A stretch of 61,432 nucleotides of DNA from Bacillota bacterium (lineage in GTDB: Bacteria > Bacillota > Clostridia > Lachnospirales > Lachnospiraceae). Made by a program: the position numbers and the translations under genes. Within the stretch, counting starts at the first letter, position 1. The number at the start of each line of letters is the position of its first letter. A model generated the notes under the pieces. That model was not told the DNA's origin, did not search any database, and worked only from the letters and a program-made list of their open reading frames with translations. Positions 8,762 through 17,406 of the stretch are shown piece by piece. Location: contig JAEZUR010000010.1 of assembly GCA_023420935.1 (NCBI GenBank), positions 1 to 61,432 on the forward strand, given 5' to 3'.

Positions 8762-9226
8762 TTAACCTCCTAAAATTACTACCAACTCAAACAAAACATA
8801 TACAACAGCAAAAAGAAAAGGAATTATTTTTTCAATATTTGAAACAGGCCAGTATCTTGCTCTATTTCTCCCTTCACCAAGCTTTTCCCATTCATATATA
8901 TACAAATTTAGTGGTAGCAATTGTTCTACTTCTTGAATAATTTCGAATTTTCTTGAATTAAGTAATTTATAACTTTCAAGAAGATAATACCATGTGTAAG
9001 ATAAAATAATACCAACAATCATTATTACCAAACTATACTTTTTTACTTCAAATCCTTTTATCCCGACAATAGTTAGCACAATAATATTAGCAGATAAGAA
9101 GAAAGTATTAACATTTATTCTTCTCTGGCTAACTCTATCCGCCATTTCAACATACATTTTATATTGTTCCATAATTTGGTTGCTTTGTTCGGAATGTTCT
9201 TTATTTAATAGACTAATTTCTCTCAC
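8762..9226 (-). CDS. small membrane protein, SLATT/RipA-like, in TIR cassette
   Basis: This 154-residue protein has a soluble N-terminal helix (residues 1-40), two close membrane segments (about 43-60 and 66-88), a loop of about 45 residues, and a C-terminal membrane segment (about 134-153). The motif EMADRVSQRRINVNTFFLSAN just before the first segment resembles the small-membrane-protein family called RipA-like in some annotations, and also SLATT effectors. In other defence systems such proteins are thought to form pores or to be membrane partners. The start is a GTG, because no ATG gives the conserved N-terminus. It sits between two TIR genes and is tightly spaced with both. Confidence 0.65.
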   Translation of the reverse strand: MREISLLNKEHSEQSNQIMEQYKMYVEMADRVSQRRINVNTFFLSANIIVLTIVGIKGFEVKKYSLVIMIVGIILSYTWYYLLESYKLLNSRKFEIIQEVEQLLPLNLYIYEWEKLGEGRNRARYWPVSNIEKIIPFLFAVVYVLFELVVILGG

Positions 9227-9239
9227 CCCTAACTAGCAT

Positions 9240-9722
9240 TTATAATTTTCTTTTCAGTTCTGAATAAAATCTTTGTACTTCAGATTCATGAGTTGCATAT
9301 TGATAGGCACCATGACTAAAAGCTCTTTCCTGTAACACTTGATTGGCAACTTGTTTTCTTGTTTCAACATACATTATAATATCACTTTTATTCTTTAATC
9401 TTGGCCAAAATTCTAGATAGTCAGGTAATGTTTGTGCACTTAATAAATAATTTGCAATTGGCATATCTTTTTGTGTTGCCATTCCAATCTCAAAAGGAAC
9501 CCACCAAGATTTTTTTGTCTGTTCTGATAAAACAACTATTACATCCGTACATTCACTTAACTTTCCTTTAATATGCTTCGTAAGTTTTTCTCCATCTCCA
9601 GAAATAGTATTGTCAAGCAAATCAAGATATGCTTCAACTCCGCATTCAACTAATGCTTTTTTTACATCTAACGCCGCACTTTCATCTTCCTTTTTATGTG
9701 ATATAAATATCTTGTAACCCAT
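9240..9722 (-). CDS. TIR-domain protein B (canonical TIR)
   Basis: This 160-residue protein has a canonical TIR fold. KIFISHKKEDESAALDVKKAL is the first strand and helix, VIVVLSEQTKKSWWVPFEIG is the central region, and E78 in the W-x-x-x-E-I-G helix is the likely NADase glutamate. It has a good GGAGG ribosome site and begins five nt after the stop of TIR protein A. A C-terminal extension of about 40 residues (ERAFSHGAYQYATHESEVQ) might sense the trigger or mediate assembly. It is co-oriented with a caspase-like protease gene two genes upstream. Confidence 0.87.
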   Translation of the reverse strand: MGYKIFISHKKEDESAALDVKKALVECGVEAYLDLLDNTISGDGEKLTKHIKGKLSECTDVIVVLSEQTKKSWWVPFEIGMATQKDMPIANYLLSAQTLPDYLEFWPRLKNKSDIIMYVETRKQVANQVLQERAFSHGAYQYATHESEVQRFYSELKRKL

Positions 9723-9727
9723 AATTC

Positions 9728-10117
9728 TTACCTTCCTCCTCTAATTAATATTTTAAGATTATCCCATGTCCAATTATATATTTTATCCGCTGAATTTGCT
9801 TGTATCGGTTTAACGCAAGTCTTATTTGCTCTACCTTTAAGAAGAAAATAGTCAATTTTCTCCTCTTGTGCAATCTTTAGTTCAGCTGATACACCTGCAG
9901 CTGTATTTGTTTTTTCACCACAAATCACTATTACAACATCGCACCCTTTAATTCTTCTTCTAGCATTTGCTTTCCAATTCTCAGATATTGTCTCTTTTAT
10001 CGACATATCTGTTATTTCAAATGGAGAGTCCGGATTTTTAGCCTGTCCTACTAATAATGTTTTTAAATCTGAATCATGGTCATAATCAAAACTAATAAAA
10101 ACTCTTTTCTTTGCCAT
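9728..10117 (-). CDS. TIR-like protein A (MTH538/ThsB-type)
   Basis: This 129-residue protein starts with KRVFISFDYDHDSDLKTLL, the flavodoxin-like N-terminus of the MTH538/ThsB TIR-like family. It continues with SPFEITDMSI and the helix GVSAELKIAQEE, where E79 is the candidate catalytic residue. In Thoeris systems this type of protein detects phage and makes the cyclic ADP-ribose signal. The gene follows the caspase-like gene by 11 nt, with a clear GGAGG ribosome site. That makes it the best candidate for the signal producer for that protease. Confidence 0.87.
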   Translation of the reverse strand: MAKKRVFISFDYDHDSDLKTLLVGQAKNPDSPFEITDMSIKETISENWKANARRRIKGCDVVIVICGEKTNTAAGVSAELKIAQEEKIDYFLLKGRANKTCVKPIQANSADKIYNWTWDNLKILIRGGR

Positions 10118-10128
10118 ATCATTTCCTC

Positions 10129-11097
10129 CTATATTCTACCTTCTTTTATTAATTGCCAATAATACTGCCCAAGTGGGGTTAAACGACAAGATTTTGATTT
10201 CATAGCCGCAAAATACATGTGTTGCTCACCCACTGGTTCTATTAACCCTACTCCTTCTAATTTTTGAAGTAGCTTAAACTTTTTTATATGTTCTTCATCA
10301 GCATATGGCTCAATCACCTTATGATCTACTTCAATTTTATTTGTAAACTCATATGATGGATCTAGTGGCATTTCTTCATCAGCTCTAGAAAAACAATCCT
10401 CAATTATTCTAATATCGTCATAACTTACTCTGGGTACAACATCCCTTACCGAAACAAATTGATATATATTGGTTTTAAATACAGGCCTCTGCTGCCACGC
10501 ACCCAACGCCTGATCTATGTACGCATAAATACTTCCAGGTGTTATTTTCCCCTGTAAATTAGCAGCCCCTCCTTTTAGTGCCTCTAATAGAAGATTTGTA
10601 AATACTCCATGACCCGCTATTTCCATCGCACTTTCATCATCTTTGCTGGCTGTCAAAAGCGTAACACCTTGTCCTATTGCACTAACCGAAGCAATACTAC
10701 TTGGGACATTTCCAATTGCACCAGCATGGCAACAATCAAGTATGATTATCTTATTTTCACTACTTGAATTATTTGCATAATGGATAATATCTGCCATTGA
10801 TACACCAAGATCGTGGTCAGTGAAATCTGGCGTTACTATGTATCCCCCACGTTCATCAATATATCCATGACCCGAAAAATATAATAATGAAATTTCTGAT
10901 TTGCCCTTAAACAATGAATCAATTAAATATAATAGCTCACCCTTTGACTTAATATTTTCCTTTAAAACCACATCAAAATTTCTACTTCCATTCCCATTTT
11001 TTTCAAGAATTTTTGCAATATCACGAGCATCATTAACACAACCACTTAATGGGATTTTGGGATACTCATTTATTCCTACTACCAGTGCTTTTTTCAC
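10129..11097 (-). CDS. caspase-like protease (peptidase C14), candidate Thoeris effector
   Basis: This 322-residue protein starts at the GTG at 11097 (MKKALVVGINEYP), with AAAGGAGG just upstream. The ATG 39 nt earlier would overlap the previous gene and lacks a ribosome site. Residues 1-215 form a caspase/metacaspase domain: the catalytic His is H77 in LLYFSGHG and the catalytic Cys is C123 in IILDCCHAG. The last 100 residues (about 225-322) resemble a winged-helix module (KFKLLQKLEGVGLIEP, then CRLTPLGQYYW) that could sense or be regulated. In type IV Thoeris a TIR-made signal activates such a protease, which then degrades host proteins and stops phage growth. That role is inferred here from gene order. 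Confidence 0.88.
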   Translation of the reverse strand: MKKALVVGINEYPKIPLSGCVNDARDIAKILEKNGNGSRNFDVVLKENIKSKGELLYLIDSLFKGKSEISLLYFSGHGYIDERGGYIVTPDFTDHDLGVSMADIIHYANNSSSENKIIILDCCHAGAIGNVPSSIASVSAIGQGVTLLTASKDDESAMEIAGHGVFTNLLLEALKGGAANLQGKITPGSIYAYIDQALGAWQQRPVFKTNIYQFVSVRDVVPRVSYDDIRIIEDCFSRADEEMPLDPSYEFTNKIEVDHKVIEPYADEEHIKKFKLLQKLEGVGLIEPVGEQHMYFAAMKSKSCRLTPLGQYYWQLIKEGRI

Positions 11098-11119
11098 TAC
11101 CCTACCTCCTTTGTGAAAA

Positions 11120-11845
11120 CTACAATCTCTTCTCAAGTTCCATCTTCCGCTCCTTCCAATCAGGCATTAACATTGCCACAAAATCATAAAACTTTTTTGA
11201 ATGGTTCGGATGTATAAAGTGCGTGAACTCATGCAATACAACATACTCTATACAGTTTCTTGGTGCTTCGATCAACTTACTATTTAAAGTTATTACACCT
11301 CGTTTCGGCTGACATGATCCCCACCTAGATGTCATATATCTAATCTTTACAGTTGGATACTCCACATCATATTTTTTGAATATTTGGTAAATCTCTCTAC
11401 TTATCTGATTAAATGTCCCAGTTTGCATTTCTTTTAGCCAGCTATTCATAAGATTTTCTTTACGTTTTTGATTATCTTTGTTTCTAACAGTGAGAAAAAT
11501 AAACACACCATCCGTTATAACAGACTCCTGCTTCCCCTGAATAACTTTTAGTCGTAAACTTTTCCCTAATATATCAAAACTCTCGCCACTAACATATTGT
11601 CTTGGCGCAATTGATACATACTTACGGATTTCCTCATATTTGCTCAGTGCACGGAAAATATAGTCCTGCTTATCTTTGACAAAATTATCAATAAAATCGA
11701 CTGGTACACTTTCACTAGCTGATACAAATACCTGACCATCAGGCTTTACGCGTAAATTGATATTTTTCACCTGTTTTCGTGTGAGCTGATATTCTAATAC
11801 TCTTTGCTCACACGCAACTTTTCTTATTTCTGTATTAGACATCAT
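11120..11845 (-). CDS. YgjP-like zinc metallopeptidase (M48/DUF45)
   Basis: This 241-residue protein has the zinc site HEFTH at residues 205-209 followed by HPNHSKKF. It also has the family-specific RYMTSRWGSC segment (170-178) and NLRVKPDGQVFVSA near the N-terminus, matching the YgjP/SprT-like DUF45 family. These genes often sit next to type I restriction genes, but their job is not established. Its start overlaps the stop of hsdR (TGATG), so translation is coupled. The caspase-like gene begins 22 nt downstream, linking the restriction block and the TIR block. Confidence 0.85.
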   Translation of the reverse strand: MMSNTEIRKVACEQRVLEYQLTRKQVKNINLRVKPDGQVFVSASESVPVDFIDNFVKDKQDYIFRALSKYEEIRKYVSIAPRQYVSGESFDILGKSLRLKVIQGKQESVITDGVFIFLTVRNKDNQKRKENLMNSWLKEMQTGTFNQISREIYQIFKKYDVEYPTVKIRYMTSRWGSCQPKRGVITLNSKLIEAPRNCIEYVVLHEFTHFIHPNHSKKFYDFVAMLMPDWKERKMELEKRL

Positions 11846-14800
11846 CAGCTTTTAAATCTCCTTAATGCAGTTGTCTTGACATTTTCAATGATTTTATCAA
11901 TCACATCAAACGGCAATTTGAACTTTCCAGTGCATTCATACTCATAAAACAAATCATCAATATCTTGCGCTATTCTGTCATGAATCGTCTTATTATTTGT
12001 CCAATCCACTCTACTATGCTTCTCAATGATATTTGTTATCTGTATTGCAATATCTGCAATTAAATCTTGTTTCGTTGGCTTTTCTCCAGCTTCATATGTT
12101 GATTCTTCCGCTACCAAATATGCATTTTGTGGATTATCAATCTCATCATCTAATATTGCTCCAACTACACCATAAAACGCTTGTGCATGAACATTATTCT
12201 TAAGCTTCTCTGGGTATTTTACATCTGTTACACCAGAAGCATAATCAGCCATAATTGAGCGCATTTTTTCCAAGTATTCAGCATCTGTAATTATCTTTTC
12301 TTTATATTGCTGAAGCGTATCTTTAATCCTTTTTGAAAAACTATCATAATAAGCTGGATTTTCATCGTACTTCTCGCTTATACTTTTTGTCATTTTCGAT
12401 TGGATTGCATCCGCTTTTGAGCGTAGAGATCCAAGCTCATCCAACTCTTTTTCAAAATCAGATTGATTTAAGATATCTACAGGAGCTGTTATCTGTTTTA
12501 ATCCAACTACAGACAAATGGTTATCTAAGAGATTCTGCATCAATGGTTCATATTCACTATTGTCAATAGAATCACAATATCGTATTTTAACCGAACGTCT
12601 AACCTTTGAATAAAATATAAATGCATCCTGGTAACGTTTTCTCTCTTCTTTTGGTATATCCTGATATGAAATTTCTGAATTTAATACGATAGTCAGATTC
12701 TTTCCAAATTCACACAGTAAATTATAAAATGTTTCCCTCTTCTTATCGTCTGCTAAAAAAACTTCAACTTCTTCTGTATCGCTCTTATTTTTAATAGAAA
12801 CAAATAAATCATCCAGTCTTGTATATGCTTGTCTCAATTTTCCAACAACAGTGATTACATCTACAATGGCACCTTGTAAATCTCCCGCTTCAAAATTTTC
12901 CAATCCAGCGCCACTATACATATTCATTGCAGCGTCAAGCTTTTGAATCAAACCTCTGTAATCTACAATCAATCCATAGTCCTTGCCATCTGCCAAACGA
13001 TTTGTTCTCGCTATAGCTTGCAAGAGTCCATGTTCTTTTAATTCTTTATCAATATAAAGAACCTGACATACTGGTGCATCAAAACCAGTTAATAGTTTGC
13101 TACATACAATAAGAATATCGATTTCACCGTCAACAAAACGATTTTTTACTGAATCTTCATAGGAATCAGCATCACCATACTGCTTCATCATTTTATTCCA
13201 ATATGCTATAACTCTATTATCTGTTGATTCATCAATGTCTGTTACACTTTCCCTCATATCTGGAGGTGAAATACATACTTCACATTTAAGATCTCCAAAT
13301 TGTTCAAAACAAGTCAAATAAGAAACAGCATCTCTCTTTCTGTTTGTAGCAAGAATCGCCTTAAATCCAGTTTCTTTGTAACCTTCTACAAAGTGATTAT
13401 TCACATCAAGAGCTATTCTCTTTATGCGTGCTTCCGTTGAAGCAAGATGCTTCATACTACTCCACTTTTTCTTTAAATCAATCTTCTGTTTATCGTTTAA
13501 TTTCTTTGTGGTCTGTTCAAACCACAAGTCAATATTAGCTTCATCTACTGTCTGTTCTACAAATCTACCTTCGTAAATCAACGGAACTATAGCACGGTCT
13601 TCAACTCCATCTTTAATGGTATACTTGTGGATCAGTTTACCAAATTTGGTCATGGTATTTTTTTCACTTTTCATAAGAGGAGTTCCGGTAAATCCAATAT
13701 AACAAGCATTAGGAAATACAACTCTCATCTTTGTAGATAACTCGCCATAATTTGATCGATGACTTTCATCAACCAATATAAAGATATCTTTACAAAGAGC
13801 CTTCAATCCGCTATTTTCAACTGTATTAAACTTATTAATAATGGTTGTAATAATGTCTGCTTTTCCCTCGTCAATTAGGCCAATTAGATTTTTACCACTA
13901 GTAGCTCGAGCTGGTTTACATCTTGTATGAGTAAATGTTTTAGCAATCTGTTTATCCAACTCTTTTCGATCCGTTACAATAACTACCTTGGGTTCTAACC
14001 TTGAAATCTCTAGCAAAATATACTTTGCAAGCATAACCATTGTAAGTGATTTTCCTGAACCTTGTGTATGCCAGATCACGCCACTTTGTCGATTCCCTTG
14101 AACATCATTTGAATTAATTGTTTTAATAATTTCTTTGATAGCAAAATACTGTTGATATCTGCAAATTTTCTTCACATTTGCATCATATAGCACAAAGTAT
14201 TTTGTGAGTTCCATTAGGCGTTCTTTTGAAAATAAAGCAATGATATTTTCATCTTGAACAGTTGGTTGTCTATCACTAATACACTCCGCAATCTTTTCCT
14301 CTAAAAACTCTTGATTTTCTTCTTTCCATACACTCCAGAACTTCTTAGGTGTACCTGCTGTAGCATATTTTACAGAATTCTTGTTGGTTGCCATAACAAT
14401 CTGAGCAAACTTAAATAACTGTGGTATATAATCAGCCTGTTCATTTCGTATGGTTTGCTCTACTGCTTGCTCAACAGTAATATGCGGAGCCTTACATTCT
14501 ATCACTGCAAATGGAATTCCATTCACAAATAGAACAATGTCAGGTCTTGCATTATGTTCACCATCATGGCTATCTACCGAGTATTCTTCTGTCACATGAA
14601 ATATATTGTTTTCTATGTTATCCCAATCAATGTATTTTAAATCAAAGCTAAGAACCTTCCCTCCGCCAACAGTTTCAGGGTAGCTTTTGCCTAGCATTAA
14701 TGCATCAAATATTTTTTCGCTCGTCTTTATTAATCCGTCTGTCAATGGTTCATCTAAATCATCAATAGCTCTTTCAATATTTGCAGATGAAAATTCCTGT

Positions 14801-14994
14801 TCGATGCCACCAAATTCAAAACGATTGAGTTTACGAAGTTGATTACGTAAAATGCCTTTTAACAAAACTTGATATTTACTGCCCCGCTGCACCATACAAT
14901 CTTCTGGTGATATATACGTATACCCTAACTGTTTTAACAAATCTATTGCAGGCGATTTACTTATGTTATCTTCCAAGTACAAATTACTATCCAT
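11845..14994 (-). CDS. hsdR: type I restriction enzyme, motor and nuclease subunit R
   Basis: This 1049-residue HsdR translocates and cuts unmethylated DNA as part of an R2M2S complex. The nuclease site is D152 (ARPDIVLF) with E166 and K168 (VIECKAP). The motor follows, with Walker A WHTQGSGKS at about 308-316, the DESH box at 409-412, and the helicase motif GFTGTPL further on. The length is usual for the EcoR124-like family. It has a GGAGG ribosome site and lies 90 nt after the 58-residue gene. The frame is intact, so the nuclease is expected to be active. Confidence 0.93.
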   Translation of the reverse strand: MDSNLYLEDNISKSPAIDLLKQLGYTYISPEDCMVQRGSKYQVLLKGILRNQLRKLNRFEFGGIEQEFSSANIERAIDDLDEPLTDGLIKTSEKIFDALMLGKSYPETVGGGKVLSFDLKYIDWDNIENNIFHVTEEYSVDSHDGEHNARPDIVLFVNGIPFAVIECKAPHITVEQAVEQTIRNEQADYIPQLFKFAQIVMATNKNSVKYATAGTPKKFWSVWKEENQEFLEEKIAECISDRQPTVQDENIIALFSKERLMELTKYFVLYDANVKKICRYQQYFAIKEIIKTINSNDVQGNRQSGVIWHTQGSGKSLTMVMLAKYILLEISRLEPKVVIVTDRKELDKQIAKTFTHTRCKPARATSGKNLIGLIDEGKADIITTIINKFNTVENSGLKALCKDIFILVDESHRSNYGELSTKMRVVFPNACYIGFTGTPLMKSEKNTMTKFGKLIHKYTIKDGVEDRAIVPLIYEGRFVEQTVDEANIDLWFEQTTKKLNDKQKIDLKKKWSSMKHLASTEARIKRIALDVNNHFVEGYKETGFKAILATNRKRDAVSYLTCFEQFGDLKCEVCISPPDMRESVTDIDESTDNRVIAYWNKMMKQYGDADSYEDSVKNRFVDGEIDILIVCSKLLTGFDAPVCQVLYIDKELKEHGLLQAIARTNRLADGKDYGLIVDYRGLIQKLDAAMNMYSGAGLENFEAGDLQGAIVDVITVVGKLRQAYTRLDDLFVSIKNKSDTEEVEVFLADDKKRETFYNLLCEFGKNLTIVLNSEISYQDIPKEERKRYQDAFIFYSKVRRSVKIRYCDSIDNSEYEPLMQNLLDNHLSVVGLKQITAPVDILNQSDFEKELDELGSLRSKADAIQSKMTKSISEKYDENPAYYDSFSKRIKDTLQQYKEKIITDAEYLEKMRSIMADYASGVTDVKYPEKLKNNVHAQAFYGVVGAILDDEIDNPQNAYLVAEESTYEAGEKPTKQDLIADIAIQITNIIEKHSRVDWTNNKTIHDRIAQDIDDLFYEYECTGKFKLPFDVIDKIIENVKTTALRRFKS

Positions 14995-15030
14995 TGTCTC
15001 ACCTCCATATAAGGATATTATCTATTTTTT

Positions 15031-15059
15031 GTCACCCGACCCATCTTAAATCGGGTGAC
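15031..15059. other. intercistronic hairpin before hsdR
   Basis: A perfect 9-bp inverted repeat (GTCACCCGA / TCGGGTGAC) with an 11-nt loop lies between the 58-residue gene and hsdR. On the operon's strand it is followed by A, not T, so it does not look like a terminator. It could affect RNA stability or processing and set the HsdR level. Confidence 0.5.
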
Positions 15060-15084
15060 GTTCTGTCTCTTGTAAGTCTGTTAA

Positions 15085-15258
15085 CTATTTCTCTTTTGTT
15101 ACACCTTTAAAAGGTGTTCCGTCTTGTTTCACATCCATAAATCTTCCAGTATCAGAATCTCTTTTTACCCATTGTTCTGTTTTTGGATTATATGTTTGTG
15201 ACCGACCAGTAACAGCACCATTTCTGTGCCCATCACCTGTAACTCCATTTTTAGCCAT
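15085..15258 (-). CDS. small conserved-looking protein of the type I RM operon
   Basis: This 57-residue basic, glycine-rich protein contains NGVTGDGHRNGAVTGRSQ and KQDGTPFKGVTKE. The ATG at 15258 is preferred because AAAGGAG lies at the right distance. The ATG nine nt upstream sits on top of that ribosome site. It starts one nt after the hsdS stop. Small proteins like this accompany type I restriction loci in Firmicutes, but I know of no assigned function. Confidence 0.7.
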   Translation of the reverse strand: MAKNGVTGDGHRNGAVTGRSQTYNPKTEQWVKRDSDTGRFMDVKQDGTPFKGVTKEK

Positions 15259-15259
15259 T

Positions 15260-16555
15260 TTATTCATCTCCTTTCTGATCTACTCTGATAATGCCAGTTA
15301 AAAGTAACTGCATCATTGCTTTCTTTTCAAGTTTTATTTGCTCCAAATCCTGTTGTAATAATTCTATTTCTTTGCTCATTTGCGAAAGAAAATTTGCCAT
15401 ATCAGATTGCTCTTCAATATCCATAGGTAACAGTAGCTTTTGTGCTAGAAATGTTTCATTAGAGATATTTATAGTGTTTTTTGCGCCTTTGTGTACTATT
15501 GGATGCAAAAAATTATACACATTGCTTTTATTCTGAAAAAACGAATAGATGATATATCCGATGTTATTATTTCGAGGTTTAAATACCCCATACAATGGTG
15601 AAACAGCAACATTTTCTAAAATCATTGATTGTTTAATAATACCGTAAGGAAAATCACCTGTAGGACTTTTTGTGTACACGATATCTCCAAAAGAAACCAC
15701 ACTATAATTTGATGTATCTGATGCAGCATAGCTTCTTCCTAGGTGTTCCTCTTGATTAACAACTCCCTTTTGTACTGCAACAGAGCAAATCTTAAATTCT
15801 TGATTTTCATTTTTTATTTTCATCTCAACCAAAACATCCGATAATTTAACTACTTTCCACTCTTTGCTATATTCTCTAATTCGTTTTTTTCCTGTAAGAT
15901 AATTTTGTAAAAACCATTTCTGTTGCTTCTGCTTTTCTAATATCAATCTTTGATTTAAATATACTTTTCTTTCGAACATATCTAATATATCAACAATCTT
16001 TTCCTGCTCTTTCTTTGAAGCTATGCACAGTCGTACAGCAAAAAAATCATTTATTCCAATATTAAGTAACCCATGGTTTCTTGCACCTTCTTGAGCAAAT
16101 GCCTGAATTTCTTTATTTAATCTCCCGCTTTCAAAATAATATGAATAGTACATTGTGTTGATATCTTCATCTTTTTTTGAAAAACAGATATAAAGTGGTG
16201 ATACAATTCCTTTTTCATAATATTCCAGCTGTTTAATTGCACCAAAAGGATACCCAGTAGAATAGCTTTTATTATATGCAAATTCTCCTTTTTCCAACAA
16301 ATAGTAATTGGATTTATCTTCACTCGCAATTGATTTATTAAAAAAAGTTTCCTGACTTATCAATCCATACTGAGCTGAAATCGTTAATACATTACTATTT
16401 CCCTCAACATTTTTTCGATCTATTCTCTTGAATTTTTTATCAAGCCTACTTTCTTCCCATTCTTTTGGTACAATTCCAAGCTTAGTTTTTATATAACCTT
16501 CCGGCACTTCACCCCTTTGTATCATTTCAATACGTTCTTTTATATCTTCTCTCAA
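15260..16555 (-). CDS. hsdS: type I RM specificity subunit S (two target domains)
   Basis: This 431-residue HsdS has two target-recognition domains, each followed by a central or terminal coiled coil. The first domain runs about 20-180, then helix EQEKIVDILDMFERKVYLNQRL at about 182-205. The second runs about 230-375, then EQSDMANFLSQMSKEIELLQQ. It also carries the near-repeated GVVNQEE/GLISQET and YPFGAIKQ/FPYGIIKQ motifs, showing the tandem duplication. It determines the bipartite target. It overlaps dinD by 4 nt. Confidence 0.9.
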   Translation of the reverse strand: MREDIKERIEMIQRGEVPEGYIKTKLGIVPKEWEESRLDKKFKRIDRKNVEGNSNVLTISAQYGLISQETFFNKSIASEDKSNYYLLEKGEFAYNKSYSTGYPFGAIKQLEYYEKGIVSPLYICFSKKDEDINTMYYSYYFESGRLNKEIQAFAQEGARNHGLLNIGINDFFAVRLCIASKKEQEKIVDILDMFERKVYLNQRLILEKQKQQKWFLQNYLTGKKRIREYSKEWKVVKLSDVLVEMKIKNENQEFKICSVAVQKGVVNQEEHLGRSYAASDTSNYSVVSFGDIVYTKSPTGDFPYGIIKQSMILENVAVSPLYGVFKPRNNNIGYIIYSFFQNKSNVYNFLHPIVHKGAKNTINISNETFLAQKLLLPMDIEEQSDMANFLSQMSKEIELLQQDLEQIKLEKKAMMQLLLTGIIRVDQKGDE

Positions 16556-17406
16556 TTCTCTTCACCGCCATTCTGTGACTGTTCTATCCTTTTCGCTTCT
16601 TCCTTTTCAATCTGTTTGATGCTCTTATTTGGAGTTGGCAAGTCTTCAGGCATTGTTCCGCCAAGTTCTGCTATTGTCTGTCTTACTTTCTTACCAACTT
16701 CATAGTGAGCATCTCCAGCTTCTTTTTTCCCTTGAATATTTTCTCGTCGGAGCTTTTCGTCTGTCTGCGTTGCACGGAATAGATTTGCTGCAAGTTCTGT
16801 ACTTCCCATATGGTCAAGTATTTGCTGGCTTTTCTTTAAGCCCTTTTTTGCATGTATATCCTTAGCACCCAATCCACCATAAAGCCCTTGATATCCTCTA
16901 TTTTGAAAAATTGCATAATCTTTTGAATCTTCTATTCCTGCATTTTTTGCTGCATCTGCTAAAGATTTATTATGAATTTTCATTTCGTTTCGGATAGCAA
17001 GTCTTTTCTGGTCTTCGTCTAAACTTTCATAATTTTCTATCAATTCCTGCTGTCTTGTTTTAACAGCAAAATATGTTTGTCCAAGAGCAATTATTTCCTT
17101 TGTAGAATCACCATTCATAACTACCAGATAACATGCATATCTTGAAAATTCTATATCATCAACTGGTCTGCTTGCATTAGAACCAATCCCAACCATTTTG
17201 TTGACATCAACAAAATGGTCCTGAACACTATTTCCACTGTTTTTACACGCATCTTTTGCTTTATTGATTACATTTTGAAAATTTCTCCATTCAGAATATC
17301 CTAAGACTTTTTGTAATTCCCTTGCATACCAAAATTCCTGTCCATTTTCATTTACATGCTTTATGGATTCAAAGGTCTGTTCATTATAATTTACGATATT
17401 ACTCAT
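16552..17406 (-). CDS. dinD: DinD-like DNA-damage-inducible protein D
   Basis: This 284-residue protein matches DinD throughout: N-terminal FWYARELQKVLGYSEWRNF (a BRO/KilA-N-like fold), then EFSRYACYLVVMNGD, GQTYFAVKTRQQEL and NRGYQGLYGGLGAKDIH. In E. coli DinD is SOS-induced and inhibits RecA filament activity. Genes of this family are often inserted between hsdM and hsdS. It overlaps hsdM and hsdS by 4 nt each, so it is an integral part of the operon. A role in modulating restriction or RecA during damage is inference. Confidence 0.9.
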   Translation of the reverse strand: MSNIVNYNEQTFESIKHVNENGQEFWYARELQKVLGYSEWRNFQNVINKAKDACKNSGNSVQDHFVDVNKMVGIGSNASRPVDDIEFSRYACYLVVMNGDSTKEIIALGQTYFAVKTRQQELIENYESLDEDQKRLAIRNEMKIHNKSLADAAKNAGIEDSKDYAIFQNRGYQGLYGGLGAKDIHAKKGLKKSQQILDHMGSTELAANLFRATQTDEKLRRENIQGKKEAGDAHYEVGKKVRQTIAELGGTMPEDLPTPNKSIKQIEKEEAKRIEQSQNGGEEN

